Origin: Oceanicola sp. 502str15
GTDB taxonomy: Bacteria; Pseudomonadota; Alphaproteobacteria; Rhodobacterales; Rhodobacteraceae
Length of the DNA: 64,000 nt
Direction: 5' to 3'
NCBI RefSeq assembly: GCF_024105635.1
Contig: NZ_WYDQ01000001.1
Location: 1,426,001 to 1,490,000, forward strand
Of the stretch, positions 18,212-28,050 are shown one piece after another. The notes under the pieces are model-generated. The model was not told the DNA's origin and searched no databases. It saw only the letters and a list, made by a program, of their open reading frames with translations. Each line of letters starts with the position of its first letter. Positions within the stretch are counted from its first letter, which is position 1. The position numbers were made by a program, and so were the translations under genes.

Positions 18212-18898
18212 ATGGCCTTCAACGCCCCGCAATGGTTCTCTGACGCGCTCACCACCGCCTCGGGCGATCCCGCGCTCGATCGCGATCCGCGCTGGCCGCG
18301 CTTCACCAGCCCCGACTGGCGCTGCCCCTGCTGCGGCATCCGCTCGCCCGGCCTTGCCGATATCGGCTTCGACCATCCCGGCGTCTGGCCCCACGGCTCG
18401 CGCCACGCCACCGGCGAAGTGCTGATGCAGGTCGGCGCCGACCGCCTCACCTCCGACCTCTGCCGCTACAAGGACGCCCACTTCCTGCGCTGCATCCTGC
18501 CGCTGCCGATCCGGGGCTACGATGGCTATGTCTGCTACGGCCCCTGGGCGCGGGTGGCGCGCGAGCACTTCGAGGCCTATGCCGCCTCCACCCTGCCGCC
18601 CTTTCCGCCCTTCGATGGCTGCGACGCGGTGCTGGCCAACGCCCTGCCGGGCTCCGACCCGCGCCTGCCCACCGCCTGCCGCCTCACCACCGCAGGCCCC
18701 ACCGACCGGCCCGCGCTCTTTGCCCACGGCGGCCCGCTGCGGGCCGCGCAGGAAAACGGCATCGGCCTCGACGACCTGCTCCAGATCTACGCCAACGCCG
18801 GCACCGACCTGCGCGGCCACCTCGACGCCGGTGATCCCGAAGGTCCGCCCCCCGAGGAAACGCCCCCCGAGGAAACGCCCGAATCCGAGGCCGACTAG
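18212..18898 (+). CDS. DUF2199 domain protein
   Basis: The 228-aa protein has an N-terminal zinc-ribbon-like pair in WRCPCCGIRSPG near residue 37, consistent with DUF2199, then a mixed region (YKDAHFLRCILPLPIRGYDGYVCYGPWARVA) typical of the family. The function is unknown. The C-terminus holds two copies of PPEET encoded by a 15-bp tandem repeat at 18846-18875, a likely site of length variation. Confidence 0.75.
   Translation: MAFNAPQWFSDALTTASGDPALDRDPRWPRFTSPDWRCPCCGIRSPGLADIGFDHPGVWPHGSRHATGEVLMQVGADRLTSDLCRYKDAHFLRCILPLPIRGYDGYVCYGPWARVAREHFEAYAASTLPPFPPFDGCDAVLANALPGSDPRLPTACRLTTAGPTDRPALFAHGGPLRAAQENGIGLDDLLQIYANAGTDLRGHLDAGDPEGPPPEETPPEETPESEAD
18846..18875 (+). repeat. 15-bp tandem repeat within the DUF2199 gene
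   Basis: CGCCCCCCGAGGAAA occurs twice without a gap (18846-18860 and 18861-18875) and keeps the frame, encoding PPEET twice. Confidence 0.8.
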
Positions 18899-19030
18899 GC
18901 CGGTCTCCGCCTGCTCACACAGAGCTGACCGCCTGCGACCGCCTGCCCCACTGGCCGCTGACGCCCGGCCCTGTTAGGCCGCCGCTCCACCCGGGTTCAC
19001 GCCCGGGTGCTGCCTTTTGGAGACCATCAC

Positions 19031-19303
19031 ATGACCCAGCCCAAATCCGGGCCGAAGACCGGCGCCGCCAAGGCGGCCCGGATCGCCACCACGCCCGACG
19101 CGCTCGACCTCACCGCGCTCGCCCTCATCGGCGTCGTCGGCAGCCCCACCGCCCGCCGCGCCCTGCTGCGCCACCGTAACGGGCGGATCGAAAGCGTCAC
19201 CACCGGAGACCGTGCCGCCGGCGGCACCGTGCTCGAGATCGGCGCCGATCACGTGACCCTCGCCCTCAAGGGCCGGCCCGTCACCCTCGCCCTGCCGGGC
19301 TGA
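19031..19303 (+). CDS. 90-aa small protein with GspC/PilP-like C-terminus
   Basis: The short protein has a basic N-terminus and a beta-rich C-terminal stretch (ALIGVVGSPTARRALLRHRNG, GTVLEIGADHVTLALKG). This resembles the small domain shared by type II secretion GspC and pilus PilP proteins, which dock onto secretin. No membrane helix or signal is seen, so a real secretion role is uncertain and no secretion genes lie nearby. TTGGAG precedes ATG 19031 at a good distance. Confidence 0.65.
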   Translation: MTQPKSGPKTGAAKAARIATTPDALDLTALALIGVVGSPTARRALLRHRNGRIESVTTGDRAAGGTVLEIGADHVTLALKGRPVTLALPG

Positions 19304-19446
19304 GACAGGCCGCGCGCGGTCCCGCCCTGCCCCCACCGCAAAGCGCCCGGCCAGACCGCGCCCACCCCACGGGGATTTCCCGCCCCGGCAGGAAACCTGC
19401 CAATCCCCGCTTGACGAGTCAGGCCCTCCGCGCCACACCCGGCGCC

Positions 19447-20103
19447 ATGGAAAAGACCGCCGAAAAGACAGCCCTCGTCACCGGCGCCTCCCGCGGCCTC
19501 GGTGCCGCGATTGCCGAGGCCCTGGCGCCCAGCCACCACATCATCGCCGTGGCCCGCACCACCGGCGCGCTCGAAGAGCTCGACGATCGGATCCGCGCCC
19601 GCGGCGGCGCGGCCACGCTTGCGCCGATGGACATCGCCGTCGAGCCCGCCATGCAGCAGCTCGTCAGCTCCATCGCCGGCCGCTGGGGCGGGATCGACCT
19701 CTGGGTTCATACCGCCATCCACGCCGCCCCCCTCGGCCCGACGGCCCATCTCGACGAGAAGGACTGGCAGAAGAGCCTCGACACCAACGTCACCGCCACC
19801 CGCCGCCTGATCGGCCTTGTCGAGCCGCTGCTGCTGGCCCGAGGCGGCACCGCCGCCTTCTTCGACGATGCCCGCGCGGGCGAGAAGTTCTTCGGCCACT
19901 ACGGCGCCACCAAGGCCGCGCAGATCGCGCTGGCCACGAGCTGGCAGGCCGAAACCACCAAGACCGGCCCCCGCGTGCTGCTGCTCGCCCCCGCCCCCAT
20001 GCCCACCGCCACCCGCGCGCGCTTCTTTCCCGGCGAAGACCGGGCGCCGCTGGCCAGCCCCATTGATGAGGCGGCCCGCCTCCTTCCGGAGCTCACCGCC
20101 TGA
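19447..20103 (+). CDS. Short-chain dehydrogenase/reductase
   Basis: The 218-aa protein is a classical SDR using NAD(P)H. The dinucleotide motif TGASRGLG lies near residue 13, and the active-site YGATKAA (Tyr-x3-Lys) near residue 153. The usual NNAG segment reads HTAIHA, which is atypical. The substrate is unknown. The first ATG that leaves a normal N-terminus is 19447. It is 126 nt ahead of surE, with a dispersed repeat between. Confidence 0.85.
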   Translation: MEKTAEKTALVTGASRGLGAAIAEALAPSHHIIAVARTTGALEELDDRIRARGGAATLAPMDIAVEPAMQQLVSSIAGRWGGIDLWVHTAIHAAPLGPTAHLDEKDWQKSLDTNVTATRRLIGLVEPLLLARGGTAAFFDDARAGEKFFGHYGATKAAQIALATSWQAETTKTGPRVLLLAPAPMPTATRARFFPGEDRAPLASPIDEAARLLPELTA

Positions 20104-20118
20104 AGCCGGCGTCGGATT

Positions 20119-20144
20119 GGATATTTTCAGCAAGAAAATGACAG
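20119..20144 (+). repeat. Dispersed intergenic repeat, copy 2
   Basis: GGATATTTTCAGC then AAGAAAATGACAG matches copy 1 (929-955) except for a one-base indel and local changes near the centre. It lies in the gap between an SDR and surE. Confidence 0.6.
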
Positions 20145-20229
20145 CGGGCCGGTTCGGCGCGGCAGCCTTCCGCTTGTGAGCGGGCGGGCGCTCGCCTATT
20201 CAGGGAAGACGGGCAAGAAGCGGGGCACC

Positions 20230-21015
20230 ATGCGCATTCTCATCACCAATGACGACGGCATCAACGCGCCCGGCCTTGCGGTGCTCGAACAGATCGCCAA
20301 CGAGCTGGCCGGGGCGGCGGGCGAGGTCTGGGTGGTGGCACCTGCCTTCGAGCAATCCGGCGTCGGCCATTGCATCAGCTACACCCACCCCACCATGATC
20401 GCCCAGCTCGGCGAACGCCGCTTCGCCGCCGAGGGCAGCCCGGCCGACTGCGTGCTCGCCGGCCTCTACGACGTGCTCGCCGAGCGCCGCCCCGACCTCG
20501 TGCTCTCGGGCGTGAACCGGGGCAACAACGCGGGCGAGAATACCGTCTACTCCGGCACCATCGGCGGGGCCATGGAAGGCGCGTTGCAGGGCGTACCCTC
20601 GATCGCACTCAGCCAGTTCTACGGCCCCGGCAACGTGCGCCTCGAAAACCCCTTCGAGGCCGCCGCCGCCTATGGCGTGGCCACCGTGCAGGCGCTGCTG
20701 GAGCACGGCACCTGGGAGGGAGACGCCTATAACACCTTCTACAACGTCAACTTCCCGCCCCGCGCCGCCGCCGATGTCGGCGAGATGAAGATCACCTCGC
20801 AAGGGCGCAGGAAACATACCAATTTCGGGGTCGAGCCCCATGTCTCCCCCTCCGGCCGCAGGTTCCTGTGGATCAAGGGCGGCGAGCAGCACGAGCGCAC
20901 CGGGCCGGGCACCGATGTCGAGGCCACACTCGATGGCCACATCTCGATCACCCCGATGCGCGCCGACCTCACCGCCCATGACACCCTCGCCACGCTCCGG
21001 GAGAAACTGGGATGA
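20230..21015 (+). CDS. surE: 5'/3'-nucleotidase SurE
   Basis: SurE is a divalent metal-dependent phosphatase of nucleoside monophosphates, tied to stationary-phase survival. The 261-aa product begins with the metal site [13 protein letters not shown] (Asp-Asp at 8-9) and has the [18 protein letters not shown] motif near residues 95-112. Length is normal. The start at 20230 is the family start; an open extension to 20176 is rejected. Its stop overlaps the pcm ATG as ATGA. Confidence 0.96.
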   Translation: MRILITNDDGINAPGLAVLEQIANELAGAAGEVWVVAPAFEQSGVGHCISYTHPTMIAQLGERRFAAEGSPADCVLAGLYDVLAERRPDLVLSGVNRGNNAGENTVYSGTIGGAMEGALQGVPSIALSQFYGPGNVRLENPFEAAAAYGVATVQALLEHGTWEGDAYNTFYNVNFPPRAAADVGEMKITSQGRRKHTNFGVEPHVSPSGRRFLWIKGGEQHERTGPGTDVEATLDGHISITPMRADLTAHDTLATLREKLG

Positions 21016-21662
21016 CCGAGGAGGTGTCGGAGGCGGAACGCAAGATGCAGTTCCTCTTTGCCCTGCGCTCCCGCGGTGTCACCGACAAATCCGTGCTCTC
21101 CGCGATGGAAAAGATCGACCGCGGCCAGTTCGTCCAGGGCCTGTTCTCCGAACGCGCCTACGACGACACCCCCCTGCCCATCGCCTGCGGCCAGACCATC
21201 TCGCAGCCCTCCATCGTCGGGCTGATGACCCAGGCGCTCCAGATCACGCCCCGCGACAAGGTGCTCGAGGTCGGCACCGGCTCCGGCTACCAGGCCGCCA
21301 TCCTCGCCCTGCTGGCGCGCCGGGTCTATACCGTCGACCGCTTCCGCCGCCTCACCCGCGCCGCCGAGGAGCTGTTTCGCAGCCTCGACCTCACCAATGT
21401 CACCACCTTCACCGCCGACGGCTCCCACGGCCTGCCCGAGCACGCGCCCTTCGACAAGATCCTCGTGACCGCCGCCGCCGAAGACCCGCCAGGCCCGCTC
21501 TTGGCCCAGCTTCGCATTGGGGGTATCATGGTGCTGCCCGTTGGCCAGTCGGACGCGGTGCAAAGCCTGATCCGCGTGCATCGCACCGAAGAGGGCTTGC
21601 GCTACGACGAGCTGCGCGACGTGCGTTTCGTTCCGCTCCTCGAGGGGTTGGGCAAGGAGTAG
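21012..21662 (+). CDS. pcm: Protein-L-isoaspartate O-methyltransferase
   Basis: The enzyme methylates isoaspartyl residues for repair of damaged proteins. The 216-aa protein contains the SAM motif [12 protein letters not shown] near residue 84, the preceding [12 protein letters not shown], and [20 protein letters not shown]. It is coupled to surE through a 4-nt overlap and followed by the nlpD-like gene after 52 nt, a common order. Confidence 0.96.
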   Translation: MTEEVSEAERKMQFLFALRSRGVTDKSVLSAMEKIDRGQFVQGLFSERAYDDTPLPIACGQTISQPSIVGLMTQALQITPRDKVLEVGTGSGYQAAILALLARRVYTVDRFRRLTRAAEELFRSLDLTNVTTFTADGSHGLPEHAPFDKILVTAAAEDPPGPLLAQLRIGGIMVLPVGQSDAVQSLIRVHRTEEGLRYDELRDVRFVPLLEGLGKE

Positions 21663-21714
21663 TTCGGGAGGTGCCGCAATAAGGCACCCCCACCAGATTG
21701 AGGGAACGAGCGCC

Positions 21715-22908
21715 ATGCGTCTCACCACAACTCTCGTGGCATCCGTGAGCCTGTTCGCGCTCGCCGCCTGTGAAGATCTAGACAGCGACTTCCGCGGGTT
21801 CGGCGGCGGCTTCAACACCACGACGGCGGCCCAGAAGGCCACCGAGCGGCGCCCTGCCCCCGATGATCGCGGCATCCTCTCCTACCCCGGCTACCAGGTC
21901 GCCGTGGCCCGGCGCGGCGATACCGTCACCTCGGTCGCCTCCCGGATCGGCATTCCCGCCAGCGAGCTGGCCGCGCGCAATGCCGTGCCGCAGGGCGCAA
22001 GCCTGAACGCGGGCGAGGTGCTGCTGCTGCCGCGCCGCGTCTCCGAGCCCTCTCCCGCCACCGGCGCCGTCGCCACCGGCCCGATCCGCCCGCCCGAACA
22101 GGTCGACGTGGCGGTGCTGGCCGATGGGGCGATCTCGCGCGCCGAGGGCACCATCACCCCTGCCAACACCCCCGCCAGCACACCCACCCGCAAGCCGCAG
22201 ACCGGGCAGGAGCCCATCCGCCACGTGGTGAAGGCCGGTGAAACCGCCTATTCCATCTCGCGGCGCTACGGCGTGTCGGTGCAGGCCCTCGACGACTGGA
22301 ACGGCCTCGACGACAACCGCACCCTGCGCGTCGGCCAGACCCTGCTGATCCCGCCGGAGGCCCCCTCGCGCCCGGCCCCCGCCGCCGCGCGCACCTCCGA
22401 GCCGGGCCAGGGCTCGCCCACGCCCACGCCCCCCTCTGCCGCCGAGCCGCTCCCCAAGGACGAGCCCCCGGCGCAGACCAAGACAACCCAGGCCAAGCCC
22501 GCGCCCGGCACGCCCGAAAGCCCCGATCTCGGCAGCCAGGCCACCACCGCCTCCGCCAGCTCGGCCCGCTTCACCTCGCCGGTGCAGGGCAACATCATCC
22601 GTGCCTACTCGGCCAAGTCCGACGGGATCGACATCGCCGCCCCCTCCGGCGCCGCCGTGAAGGCCGCCGACAGCGGCACCGTTGCCGCCATCACCCAGAG
22701 CACCGAGAAGGTGCCGATCCTCGTGCTGCGCCACGCCGGCGGGCTGCTCACCGTCTACGCCAACGTCGACGGGCTGACCGTGAAGAAGGGTGACAAGGTG
22801 TCCAAGGGGCAGACCATCGCCAAGGTCCGCGCCGGCTCGCCGTCGTTCCTCCACTTCGAGGTCCGCGACGGGCTCAAGGCCGTCGATCCGGCCAAGTATC
22901 TGCCCTGA
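21715..22908 (+). CDS. nlpD: LysM/M23 lipoprotein, NlpD-like, degenerate active site
   Basis: The 397-aa protein has a lipoprotein signal (SLFALAAC), two LysM peptidoglycan-binding modules (about residues 60-110 and 163-212), a Pro/Thr-rich linker and a C-terminal LytM/M23 domain (about 285-397). In the LytM domain the metal-binding positions look lost: KSDGIDIAAP lacks the usual His before GxD, and YANVDG replaces the YAHL motif. It therefore probably does not cut murein itself but may activate an amidase, as E. coli NlpD does for AmiC. Confidence 0.9.
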   Translation: MRLTTTLVASVSLFALAACEDLDSDFRGFGGGFNTTTAAQKATERRPAPDDRGILSYPGYQVAVARRGDTVTSVASRIGIPASELAARNAVPQGASLNAGEVLLLPRRVSEPSPATGAVATGPIRPPEQVDVAVLADGAISRAEGTITPANTPASTPTRKPQTGQEPIRHVVKAGETAYSISRRYGVSVQALDDWNGLDDNRTLRVGQTLLIPPEAPSRPAPAAARTSEPGQGSPTPTPPSAAEPLPKDEPPAQTKTTQAKPAPGTPESPDLGSQATTASASSARFTSPVQGNIIRAYSAKSDGIDIAAPSGAAVKAADSGTVAAITQSTEKVPILVLRHAGGLLTVYANVDGLTVKKGDKVSKGQTIAKVRAGSPSFLHFEVRDGLKAVDPAKYLP

Positions 22909-22943
22909 ACGGTCCGGTAACGTTAACCATCGGGTGCGAAACA

Positions 22944-22966
22944 GCGTATGCACGGGAGTCATACGC
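22944..22966 (+). terminator. Hairpin after nlpD
   Basis: GCGTATG 22944-22950 pairs perfectly with CATACGC 22960-22966 around a 9-nt loop, 36 nt after the nlpD stop. Only a short T-containing stretch follows, so it is a weak terminator candidate. Confidence 0.4.
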
Positions 22967-23038
22967 CTTGTGTACGGGATGTGACATTGCCTGTTGGCAG
23001 GGTTAACGCCGCAAAGGTTAACAGCAGCGCGTCAGGCT

Positions 23039-23059
23039 GTAGGGTGGGTGAAACCCACC
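23039..23059. repeat. GTAGGG-type REP-like hairpin
   Basis: GTAGGGTGGGTGAAACCCACC: GGTGGGT pairs with ACCCACC around GAA. It lies between convergent nlpD and the DUF815 gene and shares the GTAGGGYGGG lead-in with the hairpin at 32661-32682. It may be a dispersed element acting as a two-way terminator. Confidence 0.55.
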
Positions 23060-23063
23060 GCCC

Positions 23064-23906
23064 TCAGAGCTTGACGCCCCGCCGCCCTGCCAGATCGGTG
23101 AAGAACTGCCAGGCCACCCGGCCCGAGCGCCCGCCCCGCGTGGCCTGCCACTCGATCGCTTCGGCACGCAGGGTCTCGGGCTCCACCTCCACGCCGTATT
23201 CGGCGCAATAGCCTGAAATCATGGCCAGATACTCGTCCTGCGAGCAGGGATGGAAGCCCAGCCACAGCCCGAAGCGGTCGGAGAGAGACACCTTCTCCTC
23301 CGTCGCCTCGCTCGGGCTGATCGCGGTGGAGCGTTCGTTCTCGATCATGTCGCGCGGCATCAGGTGGCGGCGGTTCGAGGTGGCGTAAAACACCACATTG
23401 TCGGGCCGCCCGGCTATGCCCCCATCGAGCACGGCCTTCAGGGATTTGTAATGTTCATCGTCATGGCTGAACGAGAGATCATCGCAAAACAGCAGGAATC
23501 GCGCGTCCGAGCGGCGCAGATGGCCCAGCAGCCGCCCGATGGAGGGCAGGTCTTCGCGCTGCACCTCGATCAGTTTCAGCTCGGTGAAATCTGCCTGAAC
23601 AGCGGCGTGCACCGCTTTGACAAGGCTGGATTTTCCCATGCCGCGCGAGCCCCAGAGCAGGGCGTTGTTGGCGGGCAGACCGGCGGCAAACTGGCGGGTG
23701 TTCTCCACCAGCGTGTCGCGCGAGCGGTCGATGCCGATGAGCAGGCCGATATCGACCCGGTTCACATGGGCGACGGGCTCCAGATGGTCGGGGTCGGCGT
23801 GCCACAGAAAGGCAGAAGCCGTTGTAAAGTCGGGGTTTTCCAGCGGCGGTGGGGCCATCCGCTCCAACGCGGCGGCAATCCGGTCAAGCGGGTCGTTCTC
23901 GCTCAA
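23064..23906 (-). CDS. DUF815 family AAA+ ATPase, TTG start
   Basis: The 280-aa protein is an AAA+ ATPase of the DUF815 family with Walker [15 protein letters not shown], Walker [10 protein letters not shown] and sensor [14 protein letters not shown]. The function is unknown; it is a common neighbour of tat genes in this lineage. The start codon is TTG at 23904-23906, which overlaps the tatC stop as TTGA. The next ATG would drop the first 16 residues. Confidence 0.85.
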   Translation of the reverse strand: MSENDPLDRIAAALERMAPPPLENPDFTTASAFLWHADPDHLEPVAHVNRVDIGLLIGIDRSRDTLVENTRQFAAGLPANNALLWGSRGMGKSSLVKAVHAAVQADFTELKLIEVQREDLPSIGRLLGHLRRSDARFLLFCDDLSFSHDDEHYKSLKAVLDGGIAGRPDNVVFYATSNRRHLMPRDMIENERSTAISPSEATEEKVSLSDRFGLWLGFHPCSQDEYLAMISGYCAEYGVEVEPETLRAEAIEWQATRGGRSGRVAWQFFTDLAGRRGVKL

Positions 23907-24769
23907 AACTCTTCGTCCTCATCCAGAATGCCCTCGGCCCGCAGCCGCGCCGTGCGCTTGCGCTCGACCCGCGCCACAAGGAAGATCGACACCTCGTAGA
24001 GCCCGTAAACCGCAACGAAAAGAATGATTTGCGTGAACACATCCGGCGGCGTCACGATGCCCGCCAGCACGAGGATCGCCACCACGGCGTATTTGCGCAT
24101 CGCCGCCAGACCGGCCGAGCTGACCAGCCCCGCCGTGCCCAGCAGCGTCAGCAGCACCGGAAGCTGGAAGCAGATGCCGAAGGCCATGACGAAGGTGATG
24201 GTGAGCGACAGGTATTCCGAGATCGAGCCTTGAAACACCACCGAACCCGAGCCCACCGCCAACTGCCCGTCATCCGCCGTCTCGCCGTTGGTCACCGGCA
24301 CGGCACCGCCGCCAAAGTCCTGGAAGCCAAGGAAAAAGTCGTAGGCCAGCGGGATCACGATGTAGTAGCAGAAGGCCGCGCCGAGCAGGAACATCGCCGG
24401 CGAGGAGATCATGAAGGGCAGGAAGGCCGAGCGCTCGTTGCGATAGAGGCCGGGCGCCACGAAGCGCCAGAGCTGGAAGCCGATCACCGGAAACGACAGC
24501 GCGAACCCGGCCAGCATGGCAATGCGGATCTGCACGAAGAACCCGTCCTGCAGCCGGATCATCTGCAGATTGCAGGCCTGCATCCGCTCCGCCATCGCGT
24601 GGCAGACCGGCTGTTTAAGGAAATCGAAGATCGGACCTGCGAAATAGAAGCAGACAAAGACCGAAATGATGAAGGCAATCGCAGACCGGATCAGCCGCGT
24701 GCGCAATTCCGCAAGATGCTCAATGAGCGGGGCGGAGGAATCCTCCAGTTCGTCTTCGGCCTGGGTCAT
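23903..24769 (-). CDS. tatC: Sec-independent translocase TatC
   Basis: TatC is the membrane receptor for twin-arginine signal peptides. The 288-aa protein has the conserved N-terminal [13 protein letters not shown] and six predicted helices. An insert in the second periplasmic loop ([23 protein letters not shown]) makes it a little longer than E. coli TatC, as in many alphaproteobacteria. It is fourth from the promoter-proximal side of a run with tatA, tatB and the DUF815 gene; 4 nt separate it from tatB. Confidence 0.96.
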   Translation of the reverse strand: MTQAEDELEDSSAPLIEHLAELRTRLIRSAIAFIISVFVCFYFAGPIFDFLKQPVCHAMAERMQACNLQMIRLQDGFFVQIRIAMLAGFALSFPVIGFQLWRFVAPGLYRNERSAFLPFMISSPAMFLLGAAFCYYIVIPLAYDFFLGFQDFGGGAVPVTNGETADDGQLAVGSGSVVFQGSISEYLSLTITFVMAFGICFQLPVLLTLLGTAGLVSSAGLAAMRKYAVVAILVLAGIVTPPDVFTQIILFVAVYGLYEVSIFLVARVERKRTARLRAEGILDEDEEF

Positions 24770-24773
24770 GGTG

Positions 24774-25421
24774 TCAGCTCACGCCGGTATCGCCTGCCGC
24801 GCTTTTGGGTGCGGGCTTTGGCTTTGATTTTGCAGGAGTTTTCTTGGCGGCCGGTGCCTTCTTGGCGGCCGTTTTCGGGGCGGATTTGGCGGCGTGCTTC
24901 TTTGCGGCGGGTTTCTTCGCCGGGGCCTTCTTCGGCGCAGGCTTCACCTCGGCCTCCGCCCCGTTAACCGCCTGTTCACCTTCCGGCTCCCCGGCCATCT
25001 CGGCCGCCTCCGAAGCCTCGATCGCCTCGCGCCGCTTGCGCTCCTCGGCGGCCTTGGCGCTGGCCTCCTGGATCTTGCGCTTGGCCTCCGCCCGCTCTTC
25101 CGAGAGCTTCGAGGTTTCCGGCCCCATCGCCTTCTTTTCCGGCTCTTTCTTGCTGGGGTCCCACTTGTCGAAGCGATCCGCCGCATCGCGCAGCTTGTCG
25201 ATCCCCATCGACTTGGGGTTCATCGTCCGGTTGAGGTCGCTGGCCACGTCCTTCATGCCGGTGCTGTCGGCGGCATCCTCCATGGCGCGCGAAAACTCCC
25301 GCGCCATCCGCTTGACCTTGGCCGTCATCTTGCCGAGTGACTGGAACATCACCGGCAAGTCCTTCGGACCCACCACGATCAGCGCCACGACGCCGATCAG
25401 CAGAAGCTCGCTCCAGCCCAT
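24774..25421 (-). CDS. tatB: Sec-independent translocase TatB
   Basis: The 215-aa protein has the N-terminal membrane helix and hinge ([23 protein letters not shown]) and an amphipathic helix, then a long Lys/Ala/Pro/Glu-rich tail including [21 protein letters not shown]. The tail is longer than in E. coli TatB but typical of alphaproteobacteria. It forms the receptor complex with TatC. Confidence 0.93.
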   Translation of the reverse strand: MGWSELLLIGVVALIVVGPKDLPVMFQSLGKMTAKVKRMAREFSRAMEDAADSTGMKDVASDLNRTMNPKSMGIDKLRDAADRFDKWDPSKKEPEKKAMGPETSKLSEERAEAKRKIQEASAKAAEERKRREAIEASEAAEMAGEPEGEQAVNGAEAEVKPAPKKAPAKKPAAKKHAAKSAPKTAAKKAPAAKKTPAKSKPKPAPKSAAGDTGVS

Positions 25422-25442
25422 TCTGCGACCCCTAAAGCCCTA

Positions 25443-25667
25443 TCAGGCCTTGTCTTTCTCTTCCGGCGTCACGTCACGCGCGGCAGCGGCATCGGCCTCT
25501 TCCAGCTCTTTCGTGCCGTCCGAGACGCCCTTCTTGAACGAGGTGATCCCCTTGCCCACTTCGCCCATCAGCGAAGAGATCTTGCCGCGCCCGAAGAGCA
25601 CCAGCACCACGACGGCAATAAGAAGCCAGCCGACCGGGGGGATATTGGTGATGAACATCGCTTGCAT
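25443..25667 (-). CDS. tatA: Sec-independent translocase TatA
   Basis: The 74-aa protein starts [20 protein letters not shown], the short TatA helix, followed by the FGRGKI hinge and the amphipathic helix [16 protein letters not shown]. It polymerises to form the Tat pore. The ATG at 25667 is preceded by AAGGA about 10 nt upstream; a second ATG at 25658 is possible. It is first in the tatABC-DUF815 run. Confidence 0.95.
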   Translation of the reverse strand: MQAMFITNIPPVGWLLIAVVVLVLFGRGKISSLMGEVGKGITSFKKGVSDGTKELEEADAAAARDVTPEEKDKA

Positions 25668-25820
25668 GATTTGCCCGTCCTTTGATCCCTGAAAACCCTC
25701 CCGCAAGGCCGGTTCAGGCCCCGCGAAGTCGCCCCTATTTATGGAGTTTCCGCCCCGGGCGAAAGGGGCCAATCCATCACGATTGGGCAAATCGCCTTGT
25801 CAGATGGCCGCAGCCCGCGC

Positions 25821-26900
25821 TCATTCGGTGCGCAGCGGAAACAGAAAGCACCTGTCGCGCCGAATTGTGAGCCAGAGCACAGTGCCCGGCTTGGGCAGGA
25901 AAACCGAGGGAATCGTGGCCCGCAGCACCTGCCCGTCGTGGTCCATCTTCAGCTCAACGAGGCTCTCGCGCCCCATGAACCGCGCCCGCTCCACCACGCC
26001 CCGCGCCGGCATGCCGTGGCTCTCGGTCGGGTTCGGGCCCCGGCCCGCGCGGTCGAAGTCGATGGTCAGGTGCTGTGGCCGAATGACAATCTCCACCCCC
26101 TGCCCGTCCGGCACCCCCGGCGCCAGAAAGCTGCCAAAGGCGGTTTCCGTCAGAGCACCCTGCACCTCGCCGCGCAAAATGTTGATATCGCTGAAGAAGG
26201 CCGCCGCCTTCCGGTCTACCGGGTTGTTGTAGATCGTGTAGGGCGCGCCGCGCTGCACGATCCGCCCGTCGCGCATCAGCGCAATCTCGTCGGCCATCCG
26301 CATCGCCTCGTCCGGCTCATGCGTCACCAGCAGCACCGCCGCGCCTTCTTCCTTCAGCACAGCCAGCGTCTGGTCGCGGATGTCGTCGCGCAGCCGCATA
26401 TCAAGGCCCGAGAAAGGCTCGTCCATCAGCATCACCCGGGGCCGCGGCGCCAGCGCACGGGCCAGCGCAACCCGCTGCTGCTCCCCGCCCGACAGCTCGT
26501 GCGGATAGGCCCGCGCATGGCGCGAAAGCCCGACCTTCTCCAGCAGCTCCTCCACCCGGCCCTTCGCAGCGCCGCGCTTCAGCCCGAAGGCCACGTTCTT
26601 TGCCACGGTCAGGTGCGGAAACAGCGCAAAGTCCTGAAACATCAAGCCGATGTGGCGCTGCTCGGGCGGCACGAAGCCGCTCTCGCCGGAAACCTCCGTC
26701 CCCTCCACCAGCACCCGCCCGGCATCGGGTTGGTCGACGCCGGCGATCATCCGCAGCGTCGTCGACTTGCCGCAGCCGGAGGGGCCGAGCAGGCAGGTCA
26801 CCTGCCCCGCGCGCACCTGCAACGACAGATCACGCACCACCTCGCGCCCGCCGAGGCGGCGCGTCAGGTTTTGCACTTCCAGCCTGTAGCTCTCGCTCAC
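25821..26900 (-). CDS. ABC transporter ATPase, iron(III)/FbpC type, GTG start
   Basis: The 359-aa ATPase has Walker A GPSGCGKST, Q-loop FQDFALFPHLTV, signature LSGGEQQRVALARAL, Walker B MLMDEPFSGLD, the H-loop LLVTHEPDEA, and a C-terminal TOBE-like region (about 240-359). The layout fits Fe(III)/spermidine/sulfate importers, closest in look to FbpC. No permease or binding protein is adjacent, so it is an orphan here. The start is GTG at 26900 behind GGGAAGG. Confidence 0.88.
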   Translation of the reverse strand: MSESYRLEVQNLTRRLGGREVVRDLSLQVRAGQVTCLLGPSGCGKSTTLRMIAGVDQPDAGRVLVEGTEVSGESGFVPPEQRHIGLMFQDFALFPHLTVAKNVAFGLKRGAAKGRVEELLEKVGLSRHARAYPHELSGGEQQRVALARALAPRPRVMLMDEPFSGLDMRLRDDIRDQTLAVLKEEGAAVLLVTHEPDEAMRMADEIALMRDGRIVQRGAPYTIYNNPVDRKAAAFFSDINILRGEVQGALTETAFGSFLAPGVPDGQGVEIVIRPQHLTIDFDRAGRGPNPTESHGMPARGVVERARFMGRESLVELKMDHDGQVLRATIPSVFLPKPGTVLWLTIRRDRCFLFPLRTE

Positions 26901-26976
26901 GCCATCGCCTTCCCGTTACCCAAGCGAAAGCATCGGGTTTCGGGGGGTGGTAGCAGCCCCCCCGAAGCCGGACAAG

Positions 26977-27759
26977 TCAGGCAAGCGTGTAGTTCAGCGA
27001 GCCGCCGTCGAGCAGAATGTTCTGCCCCACCATGTAGCCGGCGTGCTGCGAGCACAGGAAGGCACAGGTCGCGCCAAACTCCTCAGGCGTGCCATAGCGG
27101 TTGGCCGGAATGGTCGAGGCCCGCTTGGCCCGCGCTTCCTCCATGGTGATCCCCTCCTTCTCGCACACGCCCTTGTCGAGCGAGTCGGCCCGGTCGGTTG
27201 CATGAATGCCGGGGAGCAGGTTGTTGATATTCACGCCATATTCGGCCACCTGACGGGCGGTGCCGGCAACAAAGCCGGTGAGCCCGGCGCGCGCCGAGTT
27301 GGAGAGGCCAAGCACCGCGATCGGGCTTTTCACCGACTGGCTGGTGATGTTCACCACCTTGCCCCAGCGCCGCTCCATCATGCCCGGAAGGGCCGCCTGC
27401 ATCAGCGCAATGGGGGTGAGCATGTTGGCATCCAGCGCGGCGATGAAGTCGTCGCGGTCCCAGTCCTGCCACATGCCCGGGGGCGGGCCGCCCGCATTGG
27501 TCACGAGGATCTCGACGGTGCCCGCGGCGCCCAGCAGCTTGGCCCGGCCCTCTTCGGTGGTCACGTCGCAGGCCACGGTCTCGACCTCCACGCCGAAATC
27601 GGCGCGGATCGCGGCCGCACTGGCCTCGAGCGCCTCTTCTCCGCGGGCGTTCATCACCAGCGAGCACCCGGCTTCCGCCAGCGCCCGTGCGCAACCCAGC
27701 CCGAGCCCCTTGGAGGAGGCCGCAACCAATGCCCGCTTGCCAGAAATCCCCAGATCCAT
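26977..27759 (-). CDS. SDR oxidoreductase lacking the catalytic tyrosine
   Basis: The 260-aa protein is an SDR with the dinucleotide loop AASSKGLGLG and TNAGGPPPG. The usual Tyr-x3-Lys active site reads LSNSARAGLTGF, so Tyr is replaced by Asn or Ser and Lys by Arg. Related SDRs with such changes are annotated 3-oxoacyl-ACP reductase-like, but catalysis is doubtful without the tyrosine. The C-terminal LLDGGSLNYTL is typical of the fold. Confidence 0.85.
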   Translation of the reverse strand: MDLGISGKRALVAASSKGLGLGCARALAEAGCSLVMNARGEEALEASAAAIRADFGVEVETVACDVTTEEGRAKLLGAAGTVEILVTNAGGPPPGMWQDWDRDDFIAALDANMLTPIALMQAALPGMMERRWGKVVNITSQSVKSPIAVLGLSNSARAGLTGFVAGTARQVAEYGVNINNLLPGIHATDRADSLDKGVCEKEGITMEEARAKRASTIPANRYGTPEEFGATCAFLCSQHAGYMVGQNILLDGGSLNYTLA

Positions 27760-28050
27760 CGCTCATCTCCTTGAATTTTCTGCCCGATCCGTCGGGCCAG
27801 AGTGTCTGCCGCAGCTATGCCCCCTCACCTCCCGATTCGCCAGAAGCCAGCCGGAGGGTGCAGACAGGGCCGCGCCTTGTGTCATTGTTAATTGTCCCCC
27901 TGCACAATTGCCACATCCTGCCGCCAAAGCCACCGGTTCCACCGTCCCTGCCGTTGACCTTCATGGCCCGCGCCCGATATTGAGATGTGCAGGTGGTGGC
28001 ATGATGAAATGTGGGGAGATCTCCCGCAGCAACACGAACTCAGAGTGTCG

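Noticed and set aside
22922..23022. Three GTTAAC sites as possible CtrA sites
   Set aside because: The spacing of TTAA elements does not fit the TTAA-N7-TTAA consensus.
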